Source of the DNA: Pseudidiomarina salinarum
GTDB lineage: Bacteria; Pseudomonadota; Gammaproteobacteria; Enterobacterales; Alteromonadaceae
Assembly: GCF_000753715.1 (NCBI RefSeq)
Contig: NZ_JPER01000009.1
Location: forward strand, 1 to 52,333
DNA length: 52,333 nt
Direction: 5' to 3'
Shown here piece by piece: positions 27,375 to 36,410 of the stretch. Positions within the stretch are counted from its first letter, which is position 1. Every line of letters starts with the position of its first letter. Below the pieces are notes generated by a model. The model worked only from the letters and a program-made list of their open reading frames with translations, did not search any database and was not told the origin of the DNA. The position numbers and the translations under genes are program-made.

Positions 27375-28706
27375 ATGCAAAAGCAAACTAGCACACGACT
27401 CCGACCAAGCAGGCTGGCCATCGCTATGCTCGCCAGCGCCGTGCTGATTGGCTGCGGCGGTGGCAGCAGTGATCCGAGCGACGGCAACGACAACGTTAGT
27501 GATTTCTGCTCGGTAACTAATGAAAAAGAACAGTTTTTAAGTTACATGCGCGATGACTATTTTTGGTATGAAGATATCCCCTCCACGGTAAATCTGGATA
27601 ACTACGCGTCAGTGTATGAACTGCTTGAGGGTATCCGTAGCAATGTTGATCGCTATAGCTTCATCCTCACCGAAGAAGAATATCAAAGCCGCTTTGTTGA
27701 GGCGGAATTTATTGGGTTTGGTTTTTCCGCGAGAATCATCGATACCGCGGTATTCATCAACTATGTCTATGATGAGTCACCAGCAGATAACGCTGGCCTG
27801 CGCCGTTCCGATGAACTGCTGGCAATTGACGGGGTGCCTGTCTCAACGCTACTGCAACAAAACGAATATAACGCCGCGCTGGGCGCGTCGGAAGAAGGCG
27901 TGGCGGTGGAGCTAACCTGGCGCCGTCAGGACGGCACCGAATTTACCGATGTGCTTACCAAAACCGTAGTAGACACCAATACCGTACTTGCTGCTGAAGT
28001 GGTTAATCTCAGTAACCGACGGGTTGGCTACTACGTGTTAAATAGCTTTATTCAGCGCACCGGCCAGGATCTTAATGGCGCCTATAATCAATTTACCGAT
28101 ATTGATGAACTGGTTATCGATGTGCGCTACAACGGTGGCGGACTTACCCGGTTTGCGAACCAGGCAGCAACTCAGGCAGCCGGAAATAATGTCTTAGGTG
28201 AAATTTTTACGCAGTATATTTATAACGACAAGAATTCTGCAAATAATGAAACCGAGCTGTTTCAGCTTTATGAAGGCGTCCGGCAGTTCAACCTGAACCG
28301 GGTTTACGTGCTGACCACTGCCGCCAGCTGCTCTTCGTCTGAACTTATTATCAATGCCCTGAAACCCTTTGTTGAGGTTGTGGTAATAGGCGGTCGCACC
28401 TGCGGTAAGCCTGTCGGGCAAGTGCCCCGTTCCATTTGTGACAAACGAACCTTTGTGGTCAATTTTGAAACCTTAAACGCTAACGACAACGGCCGCTACT
28501 TTGATGGTTTGGCGCCACAGTGCACGGCGCCGGATACTTTAGTTGGTGACTGGGGCCATCTGGATGATCCGCTGCTGGCAGAGGCCGGCTATCATATAGC
28601 TAATGGCAGTTGTAGCCCGGATCCGCAACAACAGACACAGAAGCAGAGTAAGCCAGAATCACCCCATGCTTATACCCTGCTCGATCAGTGGCGCAGTGAA
28701 TACTGA
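27375..28706 (+). CDS. S41-family (C-terminal processing) peptidase, lipoprotein
   Basis: 443 residues from ATG 27375; an upstream GTG (27366) would add three residues. A basic N-terminus and hydrophobic stretch end in the lipobox SAVLIGC followed by a Gly/Ser/Asp-rich linker, so the enzyme is probably tethered to a membrane facing the periplasm. A PDZ-like region (about 110-200: ESPADNAGLRRSDELLAIDG) precedes the S41 domain with IDVRYNGGG and the catalytic serine segment AASCSSSELI (around residue 320). Several extra cysteines occur (for example VVIGGRTCGKPV). The substrate is unknown. It converges with btuB, stops 2 bases apart. Confidence 0.88.
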   Translation: MQKQTSTRLRPSRLAIAMLASAVLIGCGGGSSDPSDGNDNVSDFCSVTNEKEQFLSYMRDDYFWYEDIPSTVNLDNYASVYELLEGIRSNVDRYSFILTEEEYQSRFVEAEFIGFGFSARIIDTAVFINYVYDESPADNAGLRRSDELLAIDGVPVSTLLQQNEYNAALGASEEGVAVELTWRRQDGTEFTDVLTKTVVDTNTVLAAEVVNLSNRRVGYYVLNSFIQRTGQDLNGAYNQFTDIDELVIDVRYNGGGLTRFANQAATQAAGNNVLGEIFTQYIYNDKNSANNETELFQLYEGVRQFNLNRVYVLTTAASCSSSELIINALKPFVEVVVIGGRTCGKPVGQVPRSICDKRTFVVNFETLNANDNGRYFDGLAPQCTAPDTLVGDWGHLDDPLLAEAGYHIANGSCSPDPQQQTQKQSKPESPHAYTLLDQWRSEY

Positions 28707-28708
28707 TG

Positions 28709-30526
28709 CTACCAGTTCCAGAGCCACTGCAGCCGCAACTGTCGCTCTGGAACCCTCCAGCCTTGCTGCCACTGTACATCAGTGTCGAAGAGGTTATGGA
28801 TACTGACAACTAATCTGCTGGCTGGTGAAACCGGACCGTCCAGCCGCAGATCATGGTGCAGATAAGCTGGTAACGATTGCTGATTACCGCTGCGACTGCC
28901 ACGGTACTGCATATCCCAGGTCCAGTTCCAGTTTCCGGTTTGGTAGTTCAGCAGCAGCTGGCCGAACTCCTCAGCGCGGAATGGCAATGGCTCACCCGCA
29001 CCATCGCTGGCCTCGGTAACGTTGATACTGGTGCTGATGCCGAAGTCGCCGAAACGCCGCTGCCATTCCAGGCGAAGCCCGCGTAACTCAGCTTCTTCAG
29101 TATTTTGTGCTGAGTACCAGCCGGTACTGTCCGGCACCCACTGAATTAAATTATCCAGCCTGCGAGCATAGCCCGAAAACGTTACTTTGTTATCTCTGAT
29201 CATATGCTGCCACTGCAACTGGATACCATAACTGGTTTCATCCTGGAGATCGGGATTGCCGCCCTGGGGCCAGTAAAGATCATTAAACCCAGGCCGCTGA
29301 AAACCCGTGCCCAGTTCAACTGACCAATGCCCGTAGGCCGCTGGCTTCCACAAGGTGCGCCAACTGACAGCATGCCGCAGCGACTGCCCGGTAGCATCTT
29401 CCAGGCGCCAGCTTAACTGAGTGCCGATTTCTTCATGCTGCAACCCGATATGGCCGAAAATACCGGCCACGGTGCGCTGATCCTTTTGATAATTCACCGC
29501 AGAGCCAGCGGCAGTTTCGTCTACCAGTGATAGGCCCCAGCCAGCGTCAAGAACACGCTCACCAGCCATCTGCCAATGCCGTTGCTGTTGTGCGCTAAGC
29601 TGCCAGCGGGTGGTAGCAAAACTGTCATTTTGCCCCGACCAGCTATCGGCGGGCAAAGCGCTGTCGCGGTCGGTCACCCGGTTTGACCAATAGCTGAGCT
29701 GCAACTGATCAAGGCCTCCACCCTGGCGGCGACTGGCGGATAGCTGCTGTTGTTCGCTCCGTTGCTCGAGTTCGGGTTCGCAGGGCACTGTGGCAAAGCT
29801 CACACTGTCATAACAGCGGTTGTCATATTCACGCCGCTGGCGCTCGGCCCGTCCCTGCCACTGCAACCGCCACTGATTGCTTAATTCATGATCCGCCCCG
29901 GCACTAAGGCTGTACTGAAATAAACCATCGTTATCTTCGGTACCAGGCAGTTCTTGCTGATCCATTCCATCCCAGGAACGTACGCTGAACCCGAACCTGC
30001 CCCTTGTTTTTTCACTAACAGGCGCCGCCACATTGGCGCTGACCGAAGCCAGTCCATGGGAGCCAGTCTGTAGCGCCAGTCGCGATGATTCTTTGTGCGT
30101 GGTTAGCAAAATAACGCCCGCCATGCCGTGGCTGCCGTAAAGCGAGCTCAGGCTGCCAGAGAGGATCTCGACGCTCGCCAGGTTTGCGGTTTCAATGAAG
30201 CTCAGATCCGCACTGCCAAGCGTAGCGCTGTGTAGCGGCACACCGTCGAGCATGATCAACCAGCGGCTGATCGGCAGCCCCTGAATAAATAACTGGGGCG
30301 GCGAACCCGCCGCTGTCGGACTACCGTCAGCCCCGGGCAGCTGCAACAGTAAATCAGTAAGCGTCACGCTATTAATGCCGTCAATTTCGTCACTGGTTAG
30401 CGAGTAGCTGTTTAACCGATCCCAGGCACTCGGCTGAATACCCCGCACTTCAATCACTTCAGCAGCCTGAGTGGCGGTCATTGCCGTACTTAATATAACG
30501 GGTACAATCCATCTACAAGTCGCCAC
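28709..30526 (-). CDS. btuB: TonB-dependent receptor, BtuB-like (cobalamin uptake)
   Basis: 605 residues from a GTG at 30526 with AAAGGAGA at good spacing, overlapping the end of the ATPase gene by 14 bases. The open frame continues to an ATG at 30595, but that is deep inside btuD. Signal peptide ATCRWIVPVILSTAMTATQA, TonB-box-like EVIEVRG, plug domain (LLQLPGADGSPTAAGSPPQL; VEILSGSLSSLYGSHGMAGV), and a 22-strand barrel ending in aromatic LRLQWLWNW. The length and the plug and barrel motifs (FQRPGFNDLYWPQGGNPDLQ) resemble BtuB (614 in E. coli). Last gene of a btuFCDB unit; the ligand is inferred. Confidence 0.85.
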   Translation of the reverse strand: MATCRWIVPVILSTAMTATQAAEVIEVRGIQPSAWDRLNSYSLTSDEIDGINSVTLTDLLLQLPGADGSPTAAGSPPQLFIQGLPISRWLIMLDGVPLHSATLGSADLSFIETANLASVEILSGSLSSLYGSHGMAGVILLTTHKESSRLALQTGSHGLASVSANVAAPVSEKTRGRFGFSVRSWDGMDQQELPGTEDNDGLFQYSLSAGADHELSNQWRLQWQGRAERQRREYDNRCYDSVSFATVPCEPELEQRSEQQQLSASRRQGGGLDQLQLSYWSNRVTDRDSALPADSWSGQNDSFATTRWQLSAQQQRHWQMAGERVLDAGWGLSLVDETAAGSAVNYQKDQRTVAGIFGHIGLQHEEIGTQLSWRLEDATGQSLRHAVSWRTLWKPAAYGHWSVELGTGFQRPGFNDLYWPQGGNPDLQDETSYGIQLQWQHMIRDNKVTFSGYARRLDNLIQWVPDSTGWYSAQNTEEAELRGLRLEWQRRFGDFGISTSINVTEASDGAGEPLPFRAEEFGQLLLNYQTGNWNWTWDMQYRGSRSGNQQSLPAYLHHDLRLDGPVSPASRLVVSIHNLFDTDVQWQQGWRVPERQLRLQWLWNW

Positions 30527-31274
30527 TGTGTTCTCCTTTGCACAAGGTTGGCAACATAGCCACACCGTCGTCATCGCACCACCAGCGCGCTTCAATGCCG
30601 TAGGCCCGACGCAGATTGTCCGTTGTCAGTACCTGCATAGGTTGCCCGCTTGCCAGCAGCTGGCCCTGATGCAGCAATATCAGTTTATCGCAATAGCGGG
30701 CAGCCAGAGCCAGATCATGCAACGCAATGCAAACCAGCTGGCCACTGCGGGCGCGCTGTTGCAGCAATTCCATTACCCGCAACTGGTAATAGAGATCCAG
30801 GCCAGCCACCGGCTCATCACATAGCGCCAGCGCACTATCTGACGACAGCGATCTGGCCAGATGCACCCGGCGTTGTTCACCACCAGAGAGCTGCGTCATC
30901 GGCCTGTTAAGCAGGTTAGTCAGGTTAAACTCGCGCGCCACCTGACTAACCCGCTCCGCCAGCGCCACCGGCAACCGCAAATTGACCAGCCCGGTCGCCA
31001 GTACATGACCAACCGATACCGGAGCGCTGACAGAAGGATGCTGAGGAAGATATGAAATAACCTGCCGCCTGACTTGCGTCGTCATGCGACTAACTTGCTG
31101 TTGCTGCCAGTAACAGCCGCCAGAATCAGGAGACAGCTGGCCCGCCATGCACGCTAACAAGGTTGATTTGCCCGCACCATTGGCGCCGAGAACACCGATG
31201 AGCTGACCTGGAGCTGCCGTCCAGGACACCCCTTCAAGACGCTTTCTGACACTTACCGCGCTGAGCTCAAGCAT
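30513..31274 (-). CDS. btuD: Cobalamin-type ABC importer ATPase BtuD
   Basis: 253 residues. Walker A GANGAGKST, Q-loop near LPQHPSVSAPVS, signature LSGGEQRRVHLARSL, Walker B ALALCDEP and H-loop IALHDLALAARYCD. It drives import with the BtuC-like permease, whose end it overlaps by 8 bases. It belongs to the iron-siderophore/vitamin B12 ATPase group; cobalamin is preferred because of the BtuB partner. Confidence 0.9.
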   Translation of the reverse strand: MLELSAVSVRKRLEGVSWTAAPGQLIGVLGANGAGKSTLLACMAGQLSPDSGGCYWQQQQVSRMTTQVRRQVISYLPQHPSVSAPVSVGHVLATGLVNLRLPVALAERVSQVAREFNLTNLLNRPMTQLSGGEQRRVHLARSLSSDSALALCDEPVAGLDLYYQLRVMELLQQRARSGQLVCIALHDLALAARYCDKLILLHQGQLLASGQPMQVLTTDNLRRAYGIEARWWCDDDGVAMLPTLCKGEHSGDL

Positions 31275-32223
31275 GCGTATCTCCGTACGGGCGGCGCAAC
31301 AGAAATACCAGTAACGGCGCGCCTAAAAATGCAGCCACTACGCCAAGCTGCAGTTCGACCGCCGTCGGCACTAACCTGATGGTCATATCGATGATAGCCA
31401 TTAACAAAGCCCCGGCGACAGCGCTCCATACCATTAGCGGATAAGGTCGCTGAATACCAAGCAGGCGCACGGCGTGCGGCGCCAGCAACCCGATAAAGCT
31501 GACCACACCAGCCGTAATGACCGAGGCTGAAACCAGTAAGGTTACCGCGAACAGCACAAATAACGAGCCGCGGCCGGAGTTAAAACCGAGCGAGCGCAAT
31601 GTTGCCGGATCAAAAATGTGGGCACCGATAAACTGCCGCTGACTAAATAACAGCAAGGCGCCGATCACGAGGCAGGGTATCATCAGGATCAAATGCGGCC
31701 AGCCCCGGTTAGCGACTGAGCCCATCAGCCAGAGGCTCCACTCCTGAAAAGCAAATGGATTGGGCGCCAGATTCAGTACCAGCGCAATCAGCGCACCGCT
31801 GAATGAGGCAATGGCCACACCGCCGAGAATAATGCGGGTACCTGACGGGTTTGTACCGGCAATAAGCCATAGCAACAACAGACTAACAGCGCCGCCGAAC
31901 ATGCCCACCAGCGGCAACCACCAGCTTACCGGTAGCAACCAGCCGGTATACATGGCCAGCACTGTGGCCAGCGCAGCGCCGCCAGCCACACCAGTAATAC
32001 CTGGCTCGGCCAGCGGATTACGCAGAATAATTTGTAAGGTGGCACCTGCAAGTCCCAGGGCGACACCGTTCGCCATCGCCAGTAATAACCGTGGTAACCG
32101 GATTTGTAGCACGATATCCTGCTGTAACGCGGATCCCGGCCAGCCCTGCCAGCCCGAATGCCCCATACCAAGGTAAACGACGGCAATAACCAGCAATAAC
32201 AGGCTCAGCAGTAAAAACTTCAT
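31267..32223 (-). CDS. btuC: Cobalamin-type ABC importer permease BtuC
   Basis: 318 residues from ATG 32223, which overlaps the btuF stop as ATGA. About ten membrane helices of the FecCD/BtuC family, with NPLAEPGITGVAGGAALATV (the conserved NP-x-A-x-P-x-x-x-G motif) and the cytoplasmic coupling region (GLLAPHAVRLLGIQRPYPLM). Confidence 0.92.
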   Translation of the reverse strand: MKFLLLSLLLLVIAVVYLGMGHSGWQGWPGSALQQDIVLQIRLPRLLLAMANGVALGLAGATLQIILRNPLAEPGITGVAGGAALATVLAMYTGWLLPVSWWLPLVGMFGGAVSLLLLWLIAGTNPSGTRIILGGVAIASFSGALIALVLNLAPNPFAFQEWSLWLMGSVANRGWPHLILMIPCLVIGALLLFSQRQFIGAHIFDPATLRSLGFNSGRGSLFVLFAVTLLVSASVITAGVVSFIGLLAPHAVRLLGIQRPYPLMVWSAVAGALLMAIIDMTIRLVPTAVELQLGVVAAFLGAPLLVFLLRRPYGDTHA

Positions 32224-32966
32224 CGTTGTTCGGTTCCGATTATTTGCACAAGATAGTCGACCGCTTTTACGGCCGGACAACCAGCCAGTTCAGGCTCTAC
32301 AAAGCTTCGCTGACGCCCATCCAGCCAGCTCGATACGGCGCTATGCCAGAGCCAATCCTGCGCGCGGGCATAATCATCTGAGAACCCCTCAAGTACGACG
32401 CGATCTGGCGCCAGCGTCAGCAGCTGTTCAAGCCTCAGTTGCCCTAGCTGACCATGGGTTAACGACGTGATAAAGGGGATCTGATAATCGTTGAGCAGGT
32501 TTGCGGCCCAACTGTCTGGTCCCCAGGTGTACTGGTTGGGCATAACAAAGAGTACCGAATCACGGCTGCCTGCAGCTACCTCGCGTAATTCGTGTTGCTG
32601 CTGTTCAAGCCACTGCCGGGCAGCGCCCTGCTGACCAAGTAAGGCACCGGCGCTGAGCACTTCCTGATGCCACTGAATCCAGTCGGAGGGCTGTTGAATG
32701 ACTACAATTTGGCTGAACTCCCGAAGTGCCGTAAGCAGCCGGTGATCGGTGAAGCTACCGGCCACCACTACGGTAGGCTTCAGCGCGATAATGGTTTCCA
32801 GGCGATTCTGATGCGCGCTGGAAGGAATCACCTCTGAGCTTGCTGGCAGCCATTTCGGTAGCCAGTCATCGTAACAAGGGTTAAGGGATATCACGCGCTG
32901 CTGAGCCAGTACCGGCGCAGCAATGAGCCACACCAGCACCATCAGGGCCCACTTGAATAACCTCAT
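32220..32966 (-). CDS. btuF: Periplasmic cobalamin-binding protein BtuF-like
   Basis: 248 residues. Signal peptide MRLFKWALMVLVWLIAAPVLA, then a helical-backbone binding protein (RVISLNPCYDDWLPKWLPAS; LETIIALKPTVVVAGSF; LAPDRVVLEGFSDDYARAQ). It delivers the ligand to BtuC. The first base of the start codon lies in the radA stop (ATGA), so translation is coupled to radA. The match to BtuF is by family and context; a haem or siderophore ligand is not excluded. Confidence 0.82.
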   Translation of the reverse strand: MRLFKWALMVLVWLIAAPVLAQQRVISLNPCYDDWLPKWLPASSEVIPSSAHQNRLETIIALKPTVVVAGSFTDHRLLTALREFSQIVVIQQPSDWIQWHQEVLSAGALLGQQGAARQWLEQQQHELREVAAGSRDSVLFVMPNQYTWGPDSWAANLLNDYQIPFITSLTHGQLGQLRLEQLLTLAPDRVVLEGFSDDYARAQDWLWHSAVSSWLDGRQRSFVEPELAGCPAVKAVDYLVQIIGTEQR

Positions 32967-34327
32967 AACGCTTCCAGGGCTTCCTGCAGACTTTTAACCA
33001 CGGTCACTGTCATACCAGGCACGGCTTCTTTCGGACGGTTACCCGCCGGAACAATAGCGCGGGTGAAGCCATGTTTCGCCGCTTCGTTAAGGCGCGCCAG
33101 ACCGTTTTGAACCGGGCGGATTTCACCCGACAAACCGACTTCACCAAAAACAATTAAGTCGCGCGGTAAAGGTATTTCACGGAAACTCGATACAATCGCC
33201 AGCAGCAAGGCCAGATCCGCGCCGGTTTCGGTTACCCGCACGCCACCAACGACGTTAACGAACACATCCTGGTCCGACATATGCAAGCCACCGTGGCGAT
33301 GTAATACCGCCAGTAACATCGCCAGTCGCGTGGTTTCAGTGCCCACCGCTACACGGCGTGGATTCGCTAGCTGTGAGGCATCTACCAGTGCTTGTAATTC
33401 AACCAGCAGCGGCCGGGTGCCTTCCCAGATCACCATGACGACCGAGCCGCTGCCATGTTCCTCGCCGCGTTGCAGAAAGATGGCCGAGGGATTGCTGACT
33501 TCTCTCAGCCCTTGCCCGGTCATCGCGAATACGCCAAGTTCGTTGGCCGGTCCAAAGCGGTTCTTACTGCCCCGCAGTGTGCGAAAACGTGAATCCGCCG
33601 AGCCTTCAAGCATGACCGAGCAGTCGATACAATGTTCCAGTACCTTAGGCCCGGCCAGGGAGCCTTCTTTTGTGACGTGGCCGACCATAAAAATAGCCAC
33701 GCCGTTTTGCTTTGCGTAGCGGGTCAGAAAGGCTGCGGACTCACGCACCTGAGCGACGCTGCCAGGCGCCGACTGAATATCCGCCAGATGCATTACCTGA
33801 ATCGAATCAATCACCATCACCCGGGGCTTTTCCCGGTCTGCCAGATTACAAATCGTTTCCACTGAGGTTTCCGCCAGCATCCTCAGTTTATCAACCGGAA
33901 GACCAAGCCGGCGCGCCCGCAAAGCGACCTGCTGCAACGATTCTTCACCGGTTACGTAGAGCGCAGTGACCTGCTCAGCAAGCTTGCACATAACCTGCAA
34001 CAGCAACGTACTTTTGCCAGCGCCCGGCGAACCGCCGATAAGTATCGCTGAGCCGGGCACGATGCCGCCGCCAAGCACCCGATCGAGCTCCTGATAGGTA
34101 CTGCTGAAGCGCGGAACATCATCCAGGTTTACATCGCTGAGCGTCTGTACCTGCGCTGATGTTGCCCCGGCAAAGCCACGCCGGTCAGCACTAATGCTGC
34201 TCTTCGGCTGAGTAATTCGCACTTCGGTGATGGTATTCCACGCTTTGCATTCGGTGCATTGCCCCAGCCAGCGCATATAGTCCGCGCCGCAGTCGGTACA
34301 CACGTAGGCTGTCTTAGCTTTTGCCAT
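32963..34327 (-). CDS. radA: DNA repair helicase RadA (Sms)
   Basis: 454 residues. N-terminal zinc finger (Cys10, Cys13, Cys24, Cys27), RecA-like ATPase with Walker A GGSPGAGKST, the RadA-specific KNRFG motif (RGSKNRFGPANELG) and a C-terminal Lon-protease-like domain. It drives branch migration of recombination intermediates. It overlaps the serB end by 14 bases and the btuF start by 4 bases. Confidence 0.97.
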   Translation of the reverse strand: MAKAKTAYVCTDCGADYMRWLGQCTECKAWNTITEVRITQPKSSISADRRGFAGATSAQVQTLSDVNLDDVPRFSSTYQELDRVLGGGIVPGSAILIGGSPGAGKSTLLLQVMCKLAEQVTALYVTGEESLQQVALRARRLGLPVDKLRMLAETSVETICNLADREKPRVMVIDSIQVMHLADIQSAPGSVAQVRESAAFLTRYAKQNGVAIFMVGHVTKEGSLAGPKVLEHCIDCSVMLEGSADSRFRTLRGSKNRFGPANELGVFAMTGQGLREVSNPSAIFLQRGEEHGSGSVVMVIWEGTRPLLVELQALVDASQLANPRRVAVGTETTRLAMLLAVLHRHGGLHMSDQDVFVNVVGGVRVTETGADLALLLAIVSSFREIPLPRDLIVFGEVGLSGEIRPVQNGLARLNEAAKHGFTRAIVPAGNRPKEAVPGMTVTVVKSLQEALEAL

Positions 34328-34982
34328 GTTGATTCACTCGTTGTTCCAGTTGGGTTTTCAGCAGCATTAGATCTGGCGATTCGATAACAATATCCGCAAT
34401 AGCCTTAAGTGCCGGTTTGGCACAAAAAGCGACGCCCAGACCCGCGGCCTCAAGCATCGGAATATCATTGGCGCCATCGCCGACTGCTATCGTGTTCGCT
34501 ACATCAATGTGCCAGCGCTGTGCCAGCTTCCGCAAGCTATCGGCCTTCACCTGCGCGTCCACAATCGGCAGCGAGACCCGTCCGGTTAGTTGTTGCTCAT
34601 ACCACTCCAGCTGATTAGCTATATCCGCGTCTAAGTGCAGCATTTCACGTAGCGGCCCGGTAAACCAGGTGAAACCGCCTGACACCACCGCGGTGCGCCA
34701 GCCAAGTTGTTTAAACCAGCCCACTAATTCTGCAGCGCCGGGGGTAACGGGGATCGGATCGAACAAGGTGCGCAGTTGTTGCTCTGAGATACCGGCCAGC
34801 ACCTGTACCCGCTGCTGTAGGCTGGCGGCAAAATCCAGCTGACCGCGCATCGCCGCTTCGGTAACCGCACTGACTTCTGCTTTACGCCCCGCTAACCCGG
34901 CAATTTCGTCGATACACTCAATAGTGATTAAGGTTGAGTCCATATCAAACACAATAAGACCGGGCCTGGATAAATCGATCAT
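34314..34982 (-). CDS. serB: Phosphoserine phosphatase SerB, short form
   Basis: 222 residues. HAD-family phosphatase with the nucleophile motif DMDST (Asp13, Asp15), motif II in VVSGGFTWF, and GDGANDIPML near residue 170. It makes serine from phosphoserine. The E. coli enzyme (322 residues) has an extra N-terminal ACT-like domain; here the protein begins directly at the catalytic domain. Its mRNA leader can fold GCGGGCA with TGCCCGC around the Shine-Dalgarno. Confidence 0.94.
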   Translation of the reverse strand: MIDLSRPGLIVFDMDSTLITIECIDEIAGLAGRKAEVSAVTEAAMRGQLDFAASLQQRVQVLAGISEQQLRTLFDPIPVTPGAAELVGWFKQLGWRTAVVSGGFTWFTGPLREMLHLDADIANQLEWYEQQLTGRVSLPIVDAQVKADSLRKLAQRWHIDVANTIAVGDGANDIPMLEAAGLGVAFCAKPALKAIADIVIESPDLMLLKTQLEQRVNQHGKS

Positions 34983-34983
34983 T

Positions 34984-35033
34984 GCGGGCAGATTCCTTGT
35001 TTGCGGTTATTTGCTGCTAAATGGGTTGCCCGC
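34984..35033 (-). promoter_or_regulatory. Inverted repeat in the serB leader enclosing the Shine-Dalgarno
   Basis: GCGGGCA (34984-34990) and TGCCCGC (35027-35033) are perfect 7-base complements. In the serB transcript the second arm ends one base before the AUG and the loop contains AAGGAA. It could be a translational control hairpin; this is inference. Confidence 0.4.
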
Positions 35034-35061
35034 ATAGCAGGCGACAGCGTATATTTGCTGC
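35003..35061 (+). repeat. Pair of 15-base direct repeats in the serB-smp gap
   Basis: GCGGTTATTTGCTGC (35003-35017) and GCGTATATTTGCTGC (35047-35061) match at 13 of 15 positions. They are 44 bases apart, about four helical turns, so a regulator could bind both on one face of the DNA. Confidence 0.6.
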
Positions 35062-35661
35062 ATGAACAGTACCTCACGCCATGTTATCAATATCACGCAG
35101 CTTGTCTATCGGCGCTTGCGCCGATTTGCCCTGGCTGTGTTGCTTATTCTGCTGATCGAACATCTGTGGAGCACGATGCAGACCACGAGTATGCAGGAAC
35201 TACAGCAACACAGTCAGCAAGTATTGCGGTTGACCGCACAACAAGCGGCGCACGAGGCCCAGTACTGGCTAACGCAAGATGATACCGACCGGCTGCAGAA
35301 GCTCGTTGATGATATCCGCCAGCGCCCCATGTTCCTGGCAGCTTCCGTAAAAAACCGTTACGGTCAGAGCCTGACCAGTCAGGCAGCAATGATTCCTGCA
35401 ACTCCGCAAAGCAGTCCCTGGGTCATGGTTGAGGAGATCCGCGACGGTTCACAGATTTTTGGCTACCTGCACCTGACAGTAGATGAACGACAGTTGCTGG
35501 CGATGCCGATAAAAACCCACGCCTATTTAAGTTACTACGGACAGTTTTTGCTTGGCTTCGCACTGCTGGCAGGGGTATTTATCGCTGTTACCTTTAACCG
35601 CTGGCGTTATCGCCGGCCCGAACGCTCGGCAGCGGCAAACGCCCCGGCAAAGACTTCCTGA
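35062..35661 (+). CDS. smp: Smp/YtjB family membrane protein
   Basis: 199 residues. An N-terminal membrane helix (FALAVLLILLIEHLWSTMQ), a periplasmic domain of about 120 residues and a second helix (FLLGFALLAGVFIAVTF) give the topology of E. coli YtjB (Smp), which is likewise divergent from serB. Its function is not established; the extracytoplasmic domain looks sensor-like. Its last 55 bases overlap the end of the convergent tatD-family gene. Confidence 0.82.
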   Translation: MNSTSRHVINITQLVYRRLRRFALAVLLILLIEHLWSTMQTTSMQELQQHSQQVLRLTAQQAAHEAQYWLTQDDTDRLQKLVDDIRQRPMFLAASVKNRYGQSLTSQAAMIPATPQSSPWVMVEEIRDGSQIFGYLHLTVDERQLLAMPIKTHAYLSYYGQFLLGFALLAGVFIAVTFNRWRYRRPERSAAANAPAKTS

Positions 35662-36407
35662 CTGCTCTTCCATAAGATTGCGTCCAGCTCATCTTCAGAC
35701 TCACTGCGCAGGCCGAGTAAGGATTGGCGTACTTCCAGTAAGCATAACGGCTCATTACGCTTGCCCTGGCGCCCACATACGGGCATATCAGGTGCATCGG
35801 TCTCAAGCACCAACCCGCCAAGCTCACTGCGCGCAATAGCGTCCCGGGTTTTCTTCGCCCGCTCATAAGTGATGGTGCCACCAACGCCGAGCTTAAAGCC
35901 AAGGTCCTGCCATTGCTGCGCTTGTTCCGCGCTACCACTAAAGGCATGCAGCACTCCGGCCAGGGCCGGTAACTGGTCGCGCATGGGGCGGATCACTTCC
36001 AGTAAATCAGCCTGGCTATTGCGGTGATGCAAAATGAGCGGACGCTGAAACTCTGCGGCGAATTCTACCTGAGCGCGAAACAGTTTTTGTTGCAGCTGAT
36101 AATCAGCGCAGGTTGCGTCAAGACCAATTTCACCTACGGGTGCACCGGGGTGTGCATCCAGCTGCTCAGCAACCCAGTCCAGATCACCGGCACTATGTTT
36201 TCCGATAAAATAAGGGTGCAAGCCAAAACCATACAACAGCAAAACATCATGATGATGGACCTGCTCACGCAGGCTTTGTTCACGGCTTACGCCGGGAATC
36301 ATGATGGTGCGGATACCGCCATCTGCGGCGCGCTCAAGCACTTCTGTCCGATCCGCATCAAAATCTTCAAAATCCAGATGACAGTGCGTATCGAACAGAT
36401 AACTCAT
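35607..36407 (-). CDS. yjjV: TatD-family metal-dependent deoxyribonuclease (YjjV-like)
   Basis: 266 residues. The metal ligands of the TatD family are in DTHCHLDF (near the N-terminus), the glutamate in PVGEIGLDAT, LILHHRNSQADLLEVI, a histidine in VLHAFSGSAEQA and the aspartate in LETDAPDMP. It is a TIM-barrel hydrolase, probably a 3-prime exonuclease or DNA-repair nuclease. It starts 3 bases after the prfC stop, so it is cotranscribed with prfC. Confidence 0.92.
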   Translation of the reverse strand: MSYLFDTHCHLDFEDFDADRTEVLERAADGGIRTIMIPGVSREQSLREQVHHHDVLLLYGFGLHPYFIGKHSAGDLDWVAEQLDAHPGAPVGEIGLDATCADYQLQQKLFRAQVEFAAEFQRPLILHHRNSQADLLEVIRPMRDQLPALAGVLHAFSGSAEQAQQWQDLGFKLGVGGTITYERAKKTRDAIARSELGGLVLETDAPDMPVCGRQGKRNEPLCLLEVRQSLLGLRSESEDELDAILWKSSQEVFAGAFAAAERSGRR

Positions 36408-36410
36408 GCT

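Noticed and set aside
28500-34400. Cobalamin riboswitch near btuB or btuF
   Set aside because: All gene junctions in this chain overlap, and no B12-box-like leader fits between genes.
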